Below, one piece after another: positions 8,566-17,281 of a stretch of DNA of 21,508 nt. Source of the stretch: Hohaiivirga sp031547465 (GTDB taxonomy: Bacteria > Pseudomonadota > Alphaproteobacteria > Rhizobiales > Beijerinckiaceae); contig JAVBRX010000048.1 of the NCBI GenBank assembly GCA_031547465.1, positions 1-21,508 on the forward strand. Direction: 5' to 3'. The translations under genes were made by a program, and so were the position numbers. Each line of letters opens with the position of its first letter. Positions within the stretch are counted from its first letter, which is position 1. A model generated the notes under the pieces. The model was not told where the DNA came from, searched no databases, and saw only the letters and a program-made list of their open reading frames with translations.

Positions 8566-9840
8566 TTGTCGTCGTTCCGGTTCATCCATGCGGCGGATAT
8601 CCATCTCGACAGCCCGCTTATCGGCCTTGCCGGGCAGGAAGGAAGTGCCGCGAACCGCATCCGTGCCGCCACCCGGGAATCGTTCGATGCCCTGATCGAA
8701 CTGGCACTCAACGAGGAAGTGGATTTTCTCGTCATTGCCGGCGATCTTTATGACGGCGACTGGCGCGATTTCAAAACCGGCCTGTTTTTTGCGCGGCAGA
8801 TGGGCCGTCTCGCCGAAGCCCGGATTCCGGTTTTCCTGCTGCACGGCAATCACGACGCGCAAAGCCAGATCACCCGCCGCCTTTCCCTGCCCGGTAACGT
8901 CACGACGTTCCCGGCACGCCGACCGGAAACGTTCAGGCTCGACAAACTGGGGGTAGCGCTGCATGGCCAGAGTTATCGCCAACGCGATATGCCTGATAAC
9001 ATGAGCGCCGCCTACCCTCCACCCGTCGCCGGAATGTTCAATATCGGCGTCCTGCATACCGGGCTTGGCGGCATGGCGGGCCATGCGAATTATGCTCCTT
9101 GCACGCTCACGGACCTTACCGGCAAGGGCTACGATTACTGGGCGCTTGGCCACGTTCACCAAGGTGCGGTGTTGAACGAAACGCCGCATGTCGTCTTTCC
9201 CGGTAACTTGCAAGGCCGCCACATTCGCGAGACCGGCCCGAAGGGCGCGGTTCTGGTGACGGTGCGGGGCGGCGAAGTGCGCGCGCTTTCGCCCCTGATT
9301 ACCGATACCGTGCGCTGGGCCTTCGTGCCGGTTTCCGTCAGCGGCTGCGTGCAGGTTGTCGATTGTATCGACCGGATACGGGAAGCCCTTGAAAAAGCCG
9401 TCGCAACACTCGCCGACGGACGCCTCCTCGCCTGTCGCATCGAACTGACCGGGCGTTGCGAAGCTCATGACGGCCTTCTGGCCTCAAGCAACATGCTGCT
9501 GGCCGAGGCGCGCGCCGCCACATTGGCGCTTGGCGAGGAAGCGGCATGGGTGGAGAGGGTGATCGTCGCCACGACCCCCGCAATCGACCCGGAAATTCTA
9601 CGCGCCCGCAACGAAGCGCTCGGTGACTTGCAGTCCATGCTGACGGAGGCTGGGAATGATCCGGTTTTTCTGGATTCGCTCGTGACGGAAATCGGCGATT
9701 TTCTGCGCAAACTACCGCATGAACTTCGCGCTGAGCCGGATGACGCTCTTTTGAAAGCCGCGCTCGCAGGCGATCATCTGGCCGTGGCCGATATTGCCAG
9801 CCGCTATCTGATGGCGCGACTGACCATGGGCGAGGAGTGA
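8566..9840 (+). CDS. Mre11/SbcD-like DNA repair metallophosphoesterase (YhaO type), 424 aa
   Basis: This is a calcineurin-like metallophosphoesterase of the Mre11/SbcD group, expected to be a Mn-dependent DNA nuclease partnered by the next gene. The metal-binding motifs are in order: A-D-I-H (Asp11, His13), A-G-D-L-Y-D (Asp60), G-N-H-D (94-97), V-L-H-T-G (His164) and G-H-V-H (195-198). The C-terminal third (about 245-424) is the capping and ATPase-contact region, less conserved. The only fitting start is a TTG at 8566, preceded by a purine-rich AAAGGGCGGG; no in-frame ATG lies nearby. It is followed 3 bases after its stop by the ATPase gene, so the two form one unit. The pair resembles Bacillus YhaO/YhaN more than classical SbcC/SbcD because of the ATPase described next. 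Confidence 0.88.
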   Translation: MSSFRFIHAADIHLDSPLIGLAGQEGSAANRIRAATRESFDALIELALNEEVDFLVIAGDLYDGDWRDFKTGLFFARQMGRLAEARIPVFLLHGNHDAQSQITRRLSLPGNVTTFPARRPETFRLDKLGVALHGQSYRQRDMPDNMSAAYPPPVAGMFNIGVLHTGLGGMAGHANYAPCTLTDLTGKGYDYWALGHVHQGAVLNETPHVVFPGNLQGRHIRETGPKGAVLVTVRGGEVRALSPLITDTVRWAFVPVSVSGCVQVVDCIDRIREALEKAVATLADGRLLACRIELTGRCEAHDGLLASSNMLLAEARAATLALGEEAAWVERVIVATTPAIDPEILRARNEALGDLQSMLTEAGNDPVFLDSLVTEIGDFLRKLPHELRAEPDDALLKAALAGDHLAVADIASRYLMARLTMGEE

Positions 9841-9843
9841 CGT

Positions 9844-12800
9844 ATGCGCATCCGCCGCCTTAACCTCATCCGATACGGCCATTTCACCGGTTTGACTCTC
9901 GATCTGCCGACGCACTACCCGGATCTGCATATCGTTTTCGGTGTAAACGAAGCGGGAAAATCGACGGCGCTCAGCTCTATCGAGGATGTGCTGTTCGGAA
10001 TTCCGCAAAATACGCCGCTTGGATTTCTGCATGAGCGCACAGACCTGCTACTTGGCGCAGAACTGGAGCGGGATGGCAGCACTTTGGCTCTGCATCGCCG
10101 GTCGGGTCGCAAGGAAACATTGCTTTCGCCGCAGGGTCTGCCCTCTCCTGCGGGCGAAACAGCACTCTCAACGCTGCTCGGCGGCGCCGACCGTGCTTTC
10201 CTGACGCGCATGTTCAGCATGAACCACCAGCGGCTGCATAGCGGCGGACAGGAGATCATTGAGGCGAAAAGCGAAATCGGCCAGATGCTGTTTGCCGCCG
10301 GAACGGGGCTGGCGGGTCTGCGCGAAACCTTGGCCGCGCTGGCGGAGGAAGCCGATGGGCTTTGGGGGCCTCGTCGGGCCGCGCACCGAACCTGGTACAA
10401 GGCAACTGACAGGCTCGACACGGCGGATCGGGCATTGCGCCTAGACACGATCACCGCCGCGCAATGGCATGAGGCTAAAACTGCATATGACGAGGCTCAT
10501 GAGCATTACACGGCTCTGGAGCGCCAAATCGAAGAATTGACCGCCGAACAAAGCAGGCTTGCGCGCCTGCGGCGGGTTTTTCCCTTCATTCGCCACAAGA
10601 TGGAACTGGAAGCAAAGATTGCCGCTCTGGGCGAAGTTGCCGCCCTGCCGGAAGATGCGCGGCAATTGCTACAGGACTCGGAACGAAGCATTGCAGATGC
10701 CTCAGGAAGAATCGAAGAGCTGACAGACCAACTCGAAGCCTTGCGCGCAAGCCGTGACGTTCTGACAGTCAATGCGCGCTTGCTCGACAGAGAACAGGAA
10801 ATCACTCTCCTGAACGACCGCCGCGTCGCTATCCAGAAAGAGCGCAGCGATCTGCCGAAACGGCGTGCGGAACTCACTGCCGTCGAAGCTCAGCTTCGAC
10901 GGCAGGCGGCGGATCTGGATTGGGAAACGGACGACATAGACGCTCTCGCCTCCCGTATGCCATCCCCTGCAAAGGTCGGCGTCGTCCGCACCCTTCAGAC
11001 ACGAAAAGGGGAACGGTTCCAGAAGGAGAAAACGGCGCGGGATGCCTTGAGCGAAGCAGAGATACGGCTCGCCGATCTGCAACGCCGCCGGGAAGCCATG
11101 GCCATTCCCGCCGATGTTGTCAAACTGGCAGCAATGGCGCGCGTCGCCCGTGGCACGGGCGACCTGACGCTGCGGAGCGCCGCGGCCCTGCGCGAAAGCG
11201 ATATGGCGCAGGACGAATTCACTCTCAAACTGGCAACGATGCGTCCAGCCATGACAGAGGAAGCGCTCGTCAAAACCAGTTTCCTTCCCTCACCGGAAAC
11301 GGTGCGGGAGCATCGCGACCGGGGGCGGGAGCAGGATCAAGCCGTCGCTAGAAACAGAGAGGCGATAGAAACCACCGAACGGGAACTTAGCCGCCAGCGT
11401 AAGGAAATCCTGCGGCTAGCCGGAACCGGCGGCGCTGTCGCACTGGGCGATCTTGCTGCCGCGCGACAGCATCGCGACACAGGCTGGAATCTGATCCGCC
11501 GCCATTTCATCGAAAGCTCACCGGTACCGGAGAGCGACATCCGTGCTTATTCCAGCTCAGCGGAAGTCCTCACCCAGATATATGAGCAGGCAGTCCAGAC
11601 AGCCGACAACCTCGCCGATCGGCGGTTCGATACGGCTGAGGCGACAGCACGGTTGGCTCATGTCACCGAGACGATTGCCGGGCTGGAAGAGACTCTTCGG
11701 GAATTGGCTGCCGAAACGGCTGTTCTTGATGAAAACCGTCGCGCCCGTGGCAGAGAATGGCGTGACCTGTGGTGCGACGCACCGTTCGCCCCCCTTCCTC
11801 CTGATGAAATGCTGCACTGGATGGCGGCGCGAACGGAAGCCCTGACCCTGATCCAGCAGCGGAATGCGGCACAGCGGCAATGGGAAGCCCTGCGCCAGGA
11901 AGAAAGCACGATCCGCTCCGGCCTTCTCGGCGAGATCGACGCAATCGGCGTCGATGCCAGTGCCTATGCCGACCAGCCACTTGCCGTATTGATCGAAGTT
12001 GCCTTCGACATGGTGCGCCAGCACGAAAAAACAGCAGACGAAAGCAGGCGGCTTACGGAAGAAATCCAGCAGGCGGAGCGCGACACTGAACGCAAGGCCG
12101 AGGCGCTCGTAGCGGCGGAAGCGGCAAAAAATGACTGGCGTGGGAGCTGGAAAAATGCACTCGCCGCTCTTGGTCTCGACCCGGCAGTTCCGTTCGAGGC
12201 CGTTACCGGCCAGATCGACACTTTCGAGAAGATGCGCGAAAGCATTGCCCGGATACACTCCCTGCGGCATGAACGTATCGGTACGATTGAACGCGATTTG
12301 ACCGCCTTCGCCGAAGATACTGCCGCCCTTGCCGGGATGCTCGCCCCAGATCTTGCCAGCCTCCAGCCAGACGACGCTGTGCTGCAAATCAAGCATCGCC
12401 TTGATGAAGCAATGCGCATCCATACCCTCAAGGTGCAGAAGACTGAGGACATCACCGTACTTGAGCAGAAGATCACAGATCGTGAAGCGGCGTGTCGGGA
12501 AGCGCGTGCACAGATCGGGCGACTTGAGGCGGCGGCAGGCGTCTTAGGTATCGACAATCTCAGGGCAGCTATCGAACGCTCTGCCCGCCGGCTCACCCTC
12601 GATGCGGATAAAACGAAGCAGATCGAGGAACTCCGTGTCCAGGGCGACGGACTATCCATTGCCGAACTGGAACAGGAATGCGCCGCCATCGACATCGACC
12701 GGATAACACAACGCAATGCCCTGCTGGGCGAGGAATTACGGGATTTGCAGGCGCGGTTTCTGGAGGCCCGCGACAGGCGGACCGAAACCCGGCGCGTCTT

Positions 12801-13383
12801 CGAGGCCATCGGCGGCGACGACCGGGCGGCGCGGGCCGCAGCGGCGCGGCAGGAGGCTCTGGCTGACATGCGGCTTGCCGCAGAGCATTATGTCCGCGTC
12901 CGTTCCGCCGCCCTGATGCTGCATTGGGCCATCGACCGCTATCGCCGCGATAAACAGGCACCGTTGCTGCAACGCGCCGGAGAATATTTCGCGCTGCTCA
13001 CCAGCGGATCGTTCCACGCCTTGCGGGTCGGCTTTGACAAACAGGATCGCCCGCATCTCAACGGCGTACGCCCGGACAATTCAGAGGTTCCGGTATCGGG
13101 AATGAGCGCGGGCACTGCCGATCAGCTTTATCTGGCGCTGCGGATTGCCTCAGTAATGGATTACCTCAACAGATCGCCGTCGCTGCCGTTCATCGCAGAC
13201 GATCTGTTCGTCAATTTCGACGACCGGCGGGCTGCTGCCGGTTTCCGGGTTCTGGGGCGTCTGGCGGAAGCGACGCAGGTGATCGTCTTTACTCATCACC
13301 ACCATCTCGTGGAGATTGCCCGCGAAACCCTCGGCGCATCGATTCCTGTCCTGACTCTCGATGGGCAGTCCGCACGGCTTTGA
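9844..13383 (+). CDS. Giant coiled-coil AAA/SMC-like ATPase (YhaN type), 1179 aa
   Basis: This is an ABC/SMC-type ATPase of the Rad50/SbcC superfamily, YhaN group, expected to form a complex with the upstream phosphoesterase and act on DNA ends. The N-terminal lobe holds Walker A G-V-N-E-A-G-K-S-T (33-41) and the family sequence F-S-M-N-H near 125. Residues about 190-1000 are rich in Glu, Arg, Ala and Leu heptads, that is, long coiled coils. The C-terminal lobe has the signature region S-A-G-T-A-D-Q-L (about 1088-1095) and Walker B L-P-F-I-A-D-D-L-F (about 1114-1122), followed by V-N-F-D-D and a T-H-H-H-H D-loop/switch region. I did not see a clear central C-x-x-C zinc hook, as expected for YhaN rather than SbcC. 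GAGGAG at 9832-9837 sets the start. Confidence 0.88.
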   Translation: MRIRRLNLIRYGHFTGLTLDLPTHYPDLHIVFGVNEAGKSTALSSIEDVLFGIPQNTPLGFLHERTDLLLGAELERDGSTLALHRRSGRKETLLSPQGLPSPAGETALSTLLGGADRAFLTRMFSMNHQRLHSGGQEIIEAKSEIGQMLFAAGTGLAGLRETLAALAEEADGLWGPRRAAHRTWYKATDRLDTADRALRLDTITAAQWHEAKTAYDEAHEHYTALERQIEELTAEQSRLARLRRVFPFIRHKMELEAKIAALGEVAALPEDARQLLQDSERSIADASGRIEELTDQLEALRASRDVLTVNARLLDREQEITLLNDRRVAIQKERSDLPKRRAELTAVEAQLRRQAADLDWETDDIDALASRMPSPAKVGVVRTLQTRKGERFQKEKTARDALSEAEIRLADLQRRREAMAIPADVVKLAAMARVARGTGDLTLRSAAALRESDMAQDEFTLKLATMRPAMTEEALVKTSFLPSPETVREHRDRGREQDQAVARNREAIETTERELSRQRKEILRLAGTGGAVALGDLAAARQHRDTGWNLIRRHFIESSPVPESDIRAYSSSAEVLTQIYEQAVQTADNLADRRFDTAEATARLAHVTETIAGLEETLRELAAETAVLDENRRARGREWRDLWCDAPFAPLPPDEMLHWMAARTEALTLIQQRNAAQRQWEALRQEESTIRSGLLGEIDAIGVDASAYADQPLAVLIEVAFDMVRQHEKTADESRRLTEEIQQAERDTERKAEALVAAEAAKNDWRGSWKNALAALGLDPAVPFEAVTGQIDTFEKMRESIARIHSLRHERIGTIERDLTAFAEDTAALAGMLAPDLASLQPDDAVLQIKHRLDEAMRIHTLKVQKTEDITVLEQKITDREAACREARAQIGRLEAAAGVLGIDNLRAAIERSARRLTLDADKTKQIEELRVQGDGLSIAELEQECAAIDIDRITQRNALLGEELRDLQARFLEARDRRTETRRVFEAIGGDDRAARAAAARQEALADMRLAAEHYVRVRSAALMLHWAIDRYRRDKQAPLLQRAGEYFALLTSGSFHALRVGFDKQDRPHLNGVRPDNSEVPVSGMSAGTADQLYLALRIASVMDYLNRSPSLPFIADDLFVNFDDRRAAAGFRVLGRLAEATQVIVFTHHHHLVEIARETLGASIPVLTLDGQSARL

Positions 13384-13436
13384 GCCGGATCAATTATGCC
13401 CGAATTGTGGCCACCTCGCTTCATAGTAAGCATAAC

Positions 13437-13468
13437 TCTTTGATTTTATTATTATATTATTAAAACTT
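13437..13468 (+). promoter_or_regulatory. AT-rich tract before the META-domain gene
   Basis: A run of about 30 bases that are almost all A or T lies in the 158-base gap between the ATPase gene and the META-domain gene. It is the most AT-rich spot in this part of the window and could be an UP element or promoter core for the downstream gene. No clear -35/-10 pair could be fixed. Confidence 0.3.
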
Positions 13469-13541
13469 GCTGCAATTCGCACGATTGCGCCGCATCACAC
13501 GAATGGTTATGATGACCTTCTCTGATCACGAGGGTTCAACG

Positions 13542-14024
13542 ATGAATAGTTTTCGTGCCGCCACTGTGTTTGCCGCCTGTCTGGCCTCGGTCATCATTGC
13601 CGGAGCGGGTTCGGCGCAAAGTCAGGGATTCGGCGGCTGGAACGACAAACCGGCGCAACCCGCTCAACCGATGCCCAAGCCACAACAGGAAAAGGTATTT
13701 CCCGTCGGTGCTACTTGGGTGGCGATCAGCCTGAAAGGCAAACCATTCGGCGGTGACCGGCCAACTTTTATCCTCGACTCGCAATTTCGGATGCGCGGCT
13801 TCGGCGGTTGCAACACCTTTTCCGCCACCTCATACCCATTGCGCGAACAACATCTGGCGGTAGGACCGCTCGCGTTCACCAAGAAGCAGTGCGACAAGGC
13901 GACCATGGCATCGGAACAGGCCTTTCTGCTCGCCATGCGCACATCCGTGACCTGGGATATCGAACAATCCATTCTGGTGGTCAAGACGCAGAACGGCGAG
14001 TTGCGCTTCGAACGGGCGCTGTAA
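13542..14024 (+). CDS. Exported META-domain (HslJ-like) protein, 160 aa
   Basis: The ATG at 13542 has AGGG at 13531-13534 and gives a clean signal peptide (1-25, ending G-S-A-Q). The frame itself is open upstream to 13467 but that start has no signal peptide. A Gly/Pro/Gln linker (26-50) leads to a META domain (about 52-158). Its hallmark is F-G-G-C-N-T-F-S-A (87-95), where HslJ-type proteins have G-C-N-x-F. Cys90 and Cys117 are placed to form a disulfide. META proteins are linked to heat, novobiocin or secretion phenotypes in other bacteria, but the molecular role is not established. It should be periplasmic. It is not obviously tied to its neighbours. Confidence 0.82.
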   Translation: MNSFRAATVFAACLASVIIAGAGSAQSQGFGGWNDKPAQPAQPMPKPQQEKVFPVGATWVAISLKGKPFGGDRPTFILDSQFRMRGFGGCNTFSATSYPLREQHLAVGPLAFTKKQCDKATMASEQAFLLAMRTSVTWDIEQSILVVKTQNGELRFERAL

Positions 14025-14108
14025 ACCCGGCAGTGATTTTTCGAAAATGAGAGAGCGAGACTGGTGACGACACCTGTCCGGTGAGGATCGTGGAACAGGG
14101 AAATGCTC

Positions 14109-14146
14109 GTTTATCGTCCTGATAATCGGCATAATCCTGTTTATCG
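14109..14146. repeat. Paired short repeats upstream of metN
   Basis: GTTTATCG occurs at 14109-14116 and again at 14139-14146, exactly 30 bases apart (about three helical turns). Between them ATAATC occurs twice (14122-14127 and 14131-14136). The cluster lies about 105 bases before the chosen metN start. It could be an operator for a methionine or sulfur regulator, but this is only inferred from position. Confidence 0.35.
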
Positions 14147-14251
14147 CACAATATGGTTGACATATCGAACAAACTTGGGCATCACTCATACCGTTCGAGA
14201 ATGGGCCATCAGGTGCATTCGGCCAAACCAGAAAAAGTGTCAGGCGTCTCG

Positions 14252-15385
14252 ATGTCCGCCAAGGCAAAGCAAACAACAACCGGCATTAACCGAAGCCTCA
14301 ACGATCCATCCAGCCCGGAGTCGGCAACCTCGTCGGCCCAGGCTCTGATCCGTTTTGAAGGCGTCTCCAAGACGTTCCCTGCCCGCAAGGGCGGGGAAGC
14401 GTTCACGGCACTGAAAAATATCGACCTTGCCGTACAAACGGGATCGATCCTCGGCGTGATCGGTCGTTCCGGCGCGGGAAAATCGACCCTGATCCGCCTC
14501 GTCAACGGGCTGGAGCGGCCAAGCTCCGGACGCATCGTCGTCGACGGCATCGATATTTCTGCCTTGTCGGAAGCAGATCTGCGGCAGACCCGCCGTTCCA
14601 TCGGCATGATCTTCCAGCACTTCAACCTGCTGTCGTCGCGCACCGTCGCCGGAAATGTCGCGTTTCCCATGGAAATTGCCGGACGGGGCAAAACAGAGAT
14701 CGACACCAAGGTAACGGAACTCCTGGATCTCGTCGGTCTTGCCGACAAGCGCGACCGTTATCCGGCTGAACTTTCCGGCGGTCAGAAGCAGCGCGTCGGC
14801 ATCGCCCGGGCGCTCGCCAACAGCCCGAAAGTGCTGCTCTCGGACGAGGCGACTTCGGCCCTCGATCCAGAAACCACCTATGCTATTCTCGATCTGCTGA
14901 AGCGCATCAACGCCGAACTGAAGCTCACTATCCTGCTCATCACCCATGAAATGTCGGTGATCCGCTCGATTGCCCGCGAGGTGGCGGTGATCGACGGCGG
15001 CGGCATTGTCGAACAGGGCGAATCCTTCGACATCTTCACGCGACCCCGACACGACGTAACGCGCTCGTTCCTGGCACAGGAGACCGGCCATGCGCTGCCA
15101 AGCTATTTCGCCGCGCATATGAAGCCAGCCCCCGTTCCCGGCGGCCAGGTGATCGTACGCATCGGTTTTCGCGGCCCCAACGCCACGACCCCGGTTCTGG
15201 CGCGGCTGGCGCAGGACAAGGGCATCGCTGTCAACATCATGTCCGGCACAGTGGACGAAATCGCCGGACGTCCGTTCGGCACACTGGTGGTCGGTGTGCC
15301 GAACCAGCCGGAGATCCTGAACGCAACGCTCGGCTATCTCGCCGACCTTGAACTCGACGCGGAGGTGCTTGGCTATGTTGGATAA
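14252..15385 (+). CDS. metN: Methionine ABC importer ATP-binding protein MetN, 377 aa
   Basis: MetN hydrolyses ATP to drive methionine uptake through MetI. Motifs from this start: Walker A G-R-S-G-A-G-K-S-T (71-79), Q-loop Gln122 in I-F-Q-H-F, signature L-S-G-G-Q-K-Q-R (174-181), Walker B V-L-L-S-D-E-A-T (194-201) and switch His in I-T-H-E-M. The last 80 or so residues are the NIL regulatory domain, which in MetN binds methionine and shuts the transporter down. The frame is open from 14153, with ATGs at 14153 and 14201 that lack ribosome sites and would add residues of no family likeness. The start at 14252 has a weak AGGCG upstream. The 3' end overlaps metI by 11 bases. Confidence 0.93.
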   Translation: MSAKAKQTTTGINRSLNDPSSPESATSSAQALIRFEGVSKTFPARKGGEAFTALKNIDLAVQTGSILGVIGRSGAGKSTLIRLVNGLERPSSGRIVVDGIDISALSEADLRQTRRSIGMIFQHFNLLSSRTVAGNVAFPMEIAGRGKTEIDTKVTELLDLVGLADKRDRYPAELSGGQKQRVGIARALANSPKVLLSDEATSALDPETTYAILDLLKRINAELKLTILLITHEMSVIRSIAREVAVIDGGGIVEQGESFDIFTRPRHDVTRSFLAQETGHALPSYFAAHMKPAPVPGGQVIVRIGFRGPNATTPVLARLAQDKGIAVNIMSGTVDEIAGRPFGTLVVGVPNQPEILNATLGYLADLELDAEVLGYVG

Positions 15386-16079
15386 TTTCGCCGGTTTTTC
15401 TGCCCTGTTCGATGAGGTATTGCGGAAGTTCCCCGTATTGCTGGATTCCACGCTTGAGACCTTTTACATGGTCGCGATTTCCGGGCTTCTCGGCGCAGTG
15501 ATCGGAGTACCGCTAGGAATATTTCTTGCGACATCCGCCGAAGGGGAGTTGTTTGCCTCTCCGGCGATCAACCGTATCTTCGGCTTTATCTCGAACGTCA
15601 TTCGTTCCCTGCCGTATCTGATCCTGTCGATTTACCTGATCCCGTTGACGACGATGCTCGTTGGCGGCTTCATCGGCACCAAAGGCGCCATCGTCACGCT
15701 GACCATTGCCGTGGCGCCGTTCATCGCGCGGGTAACGGAAAGCTCCATCCGGGAAGTGGACCAAGGTCTGTCCGAGGCGGCGCGCGCCTATGGAGCGACA
15801 CCATGGCAGATCGTCACCAAGGTTCTGCTTCCTGAAGCTTTGCCTGGTCTCATCCTCGGAGCAACGCTCTCGATCATTTCGTTGATTGGCTATTCCGCCG
15901 TTGTCGGCCTGGTCGGCGGCGGCGGGCTCGGAGCGCTGGCGCAGAATTATGGCCTCAACCGCTGGGATTGGGTCATTATGAATGGTGTAGCGATTATCCT
16001 GGTCGTCGTCGTGCAATGCCTGCAAAGTTATGGAGATCGCCTGTCGCGCCGGTTCAACCGAAGAGTTCGCGGCACATAA
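15375..16079 (+). CDS. metI: Methionine ABC importer permease MetI, 234 aa
   Basis: MetI is the inner-membrane channel of the methionine importer and contacts MetN. The start at 15375 has a strong GGAGGTG at 15361-15367, inside the end of metN, so translation is coupled; the longer frame from 15348 has no such site. About five membrane segments are visible, at roughly 30-53, 70-95, 97-120, 155-180 and 200-220. The cytoplasmic EAA loop E-A-A-R-A-Y-G-A-T with the P-E-A-L-P-G ending, the coupling element for the ATPase, lies near 136-160. Length is normal for MetI. Confidence 0.93.
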   Translation: MLDNFAGFSALFDEVLRKFPVLLDSTLETFYMVAISGLLGAVIGVPLGIFLATSAEGELFASPAINRIFGFISNVIRSLPYLILSIYLIPLTTMLVGGFIGTKGAIVTLTIAVAPFIARVTESSIREVDQGLSEAARAYGATPWQIVTKVLLPEALPGLILGATLSIISLIGYSAVVGLVGGGGLGALAQNYGLNRWDWVIMNGVAIILVVVVQCLQSYGDRLSRRFNRRVRGT

Positions 16080-16134
16080 TGGCTCACTATTATCGTTTTC
16101 ATGCAATCCATCAAATTCCAAAGGAGAAACGCCT

Positions 16135-16923
16135 ATGTCGTTGAAAAAGTGGGGCCTTGCCGCTCTGTTCGTCCTCGCCGCCTTTCCCACTGCAGCTCAA
16201 GAGAAGACTATTGTCCGGCTCGGCGTAACGCCGGGTCCGCACGCTCAGGTGTGGGAATTCGTCAAGCCGATTGCAGCCCAGAAGGGCATTGATCTGAAGA
16301 TCACCGAGTTCTCCAATTATATCCTGCCCAACGAAGCGCTGAATTCGGGCGAGATCGACGCCAATTCGTTCCAGCATCAGCCGTATCTCGATAATCAGGT
16401 AAAGGGACGCAACTACAAAATCGTCTCTGTCGCCCGCAACATCACCTTCCCGCTCGGCGTCTATTCGAAAAAGTTTAAAACCTGGGCCGAGGTGCCGGAC
16501 GGCGCACGCATGACGATCCCCAACGATCCGACCAACGGCGCGCGCGCCCTGCTGCTGCTTGAGAAGAACGGCATCATTAAGCTGAAATCCAGCGTCGATC
16601 TGCTGCCGACCGTGTTCGACATCACAGAGAACAAGAAGAATATCAAGATCATCGAGATCGACGCCGCCATGTCGCCGCGTGCCCTTGACGATGCGGATGT
16701 CGGCGCGATCAACGGCAATTACGCCGCCACCGCCGGTCTGGATGCCGCCAAAGACGCCCTCCTGCGCGAGGATGCGACCGGCCCTTACGCCAACATCCTC
16801 GTCGTGCGCGAGGCCGACAAGGACAAGTCGTGGGTGAAGATTTTGCGCGAAGCATATGAAACCCCGGAAACCAAGGCGTTCATCGAGAAGACCTTCAAAG
16901 GCTCCATCGTTCCGGCATGGTAA
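16135..16923 (+). CDS. metQ: Methionine-binding protein MetQ, 262 aa
   Basis: MetQ (NlpA family) is the periplasmic receptor that hands methionine to MetNI. AAGGAG at 16121-16126 fixes the ATG at 16135. Residues 1-21 are a signal peptide ending T-A-A-Q. There is no lipobox cysteine, so the mature protein should be soluble in the periplasm rather than lipid-anchored, unlike E. coli MetQ. Family signatures include the R-L-G-V-T-P-G-P-H start of the mature domain, N-E-A-L near 67, D-A-N-S-F-Q-H (76-82), P-N-D-P-T-N-G-A-R (about 126-134) and the N-G-N-Y region near 199. The gene follows metI by 55 bases and is closed by a terminator. Confidence 0.94.
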   Translation: MSLKKWGLAALFVLAAFPTAAQEKTIVRLGVTPGPHAQVWEFVKPIAAQKGIDLKITEFSNYILPNEALNSGEIDANSFQHQPYLDNQVKGRNYKIVSVARNITFPLGVYSKKFKTWAEVPDGARMTIPNDPTNGARALLLLEKNGIIKLKSSVDLLPTVFDITENKKNIKIIEIDAAMSPRALDDADVGAINGNYAATAGLDAAKDALLREDATGPYANILVVREADKDKSWVKILREAYETPETKAFIEKTFKGSIVPAW

Positions 16924-16948
16924 GCAGAACGCGCCGCTGCAACACGCG

Positions 16949-16976
16949 AAAAGCCGGGCAAAAGTCCGGCTTTTTT
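16949..16976 (+). terminator. Intrinsic terminator of metNIQ
   Basis: AAGCCGG (16951-16957) pairs with CCGGCTT (16966-16972), with an 8-base loop and a following run of six T. The upstream A residues extend the stem against the T tract. It lies 26 bases after the metQ stop codon and is the clearest terminator in the window. Confidence 0.88.
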
Positions 16977-16979
16977 CAT

Positions 16980-17271
16980 GCTCAAGAAGCCGACGACGCT
17001 TCCATTCGGCTTTGCGTGAGTAGCCATTATCGGGATTTGATTGACCAGATCACCATCGCCCAGTGCTGGATCGAAAGCTGACCGCGTGGGATGGCCGGGC
17101 CGGTTGAATCCTTCCGGCCTAACCGTCGACAAGGGCGAAGCAGACACTCTCGTGAGCCTGTGCGGTATGCCGCTACGCAGAACCGGCCCGACGGCCTTCG
17201 AGACGCGACTGAAAAACTATTCGCTGCAGCAGGAACTGGACCTGATTTTTCTGCGACCCGTCAAGCGGTGA
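16980..17271 (+). pseudogene. Possible decayed gene of unknown family
   Basis: Just after the metNIQ terminator one frame reads as coding-like sequence (about S-H-Y-R-D-L-I-D-Q at 17022-17048, then T-I-A-Q-C-W) until a TGA at 17079-17081. A second frame overlaps it and continues to the stop at 17269-17271, with segments such as V-D-K-G-E-A-D and K-N-Y-S-L-Q-Q-E-L. Joining them needs one frameshift near 17070. There is no good start codon or ribosome site. I do not recognise the family. It could equally be non-coding sequence; the main reason to list it is that the adjoining stretch clearly contains a broken gene. Confidence 0.3.
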
Positions 17272-17281
17272 TGAATCCGCC

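Noticed and set aside
11557..12869. Long minus-strand ORFs inside the YhaN-type gene
   Set aside because: They are antisense to the coiled-coil region of an intact ATPase gene, with Ser/Arg-rich composition typical of shadow frames.
14025..14251. Possible SAM riboswitch before metN
   Set aside because: I looked for SAM-II and other SAM-type core sequences known in alphaproteobacteria and did not find them. A nested stem ACGA-CACC/GGTG-TCGT near 14066-14092 exists but matches no class I know.
14240..15451. 403-codon minus-strand ORF over metN
   Set aside because: MetN has all ABC motifs on the plus strand. The opposite frame has no recognisable motif and is a shadow.
17098..17119. GGCCGG/CCGGCC hairpin in the decayed region as a terminator
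   Set aside because: No T tract follows on either strand and no intact gene ends nearby.
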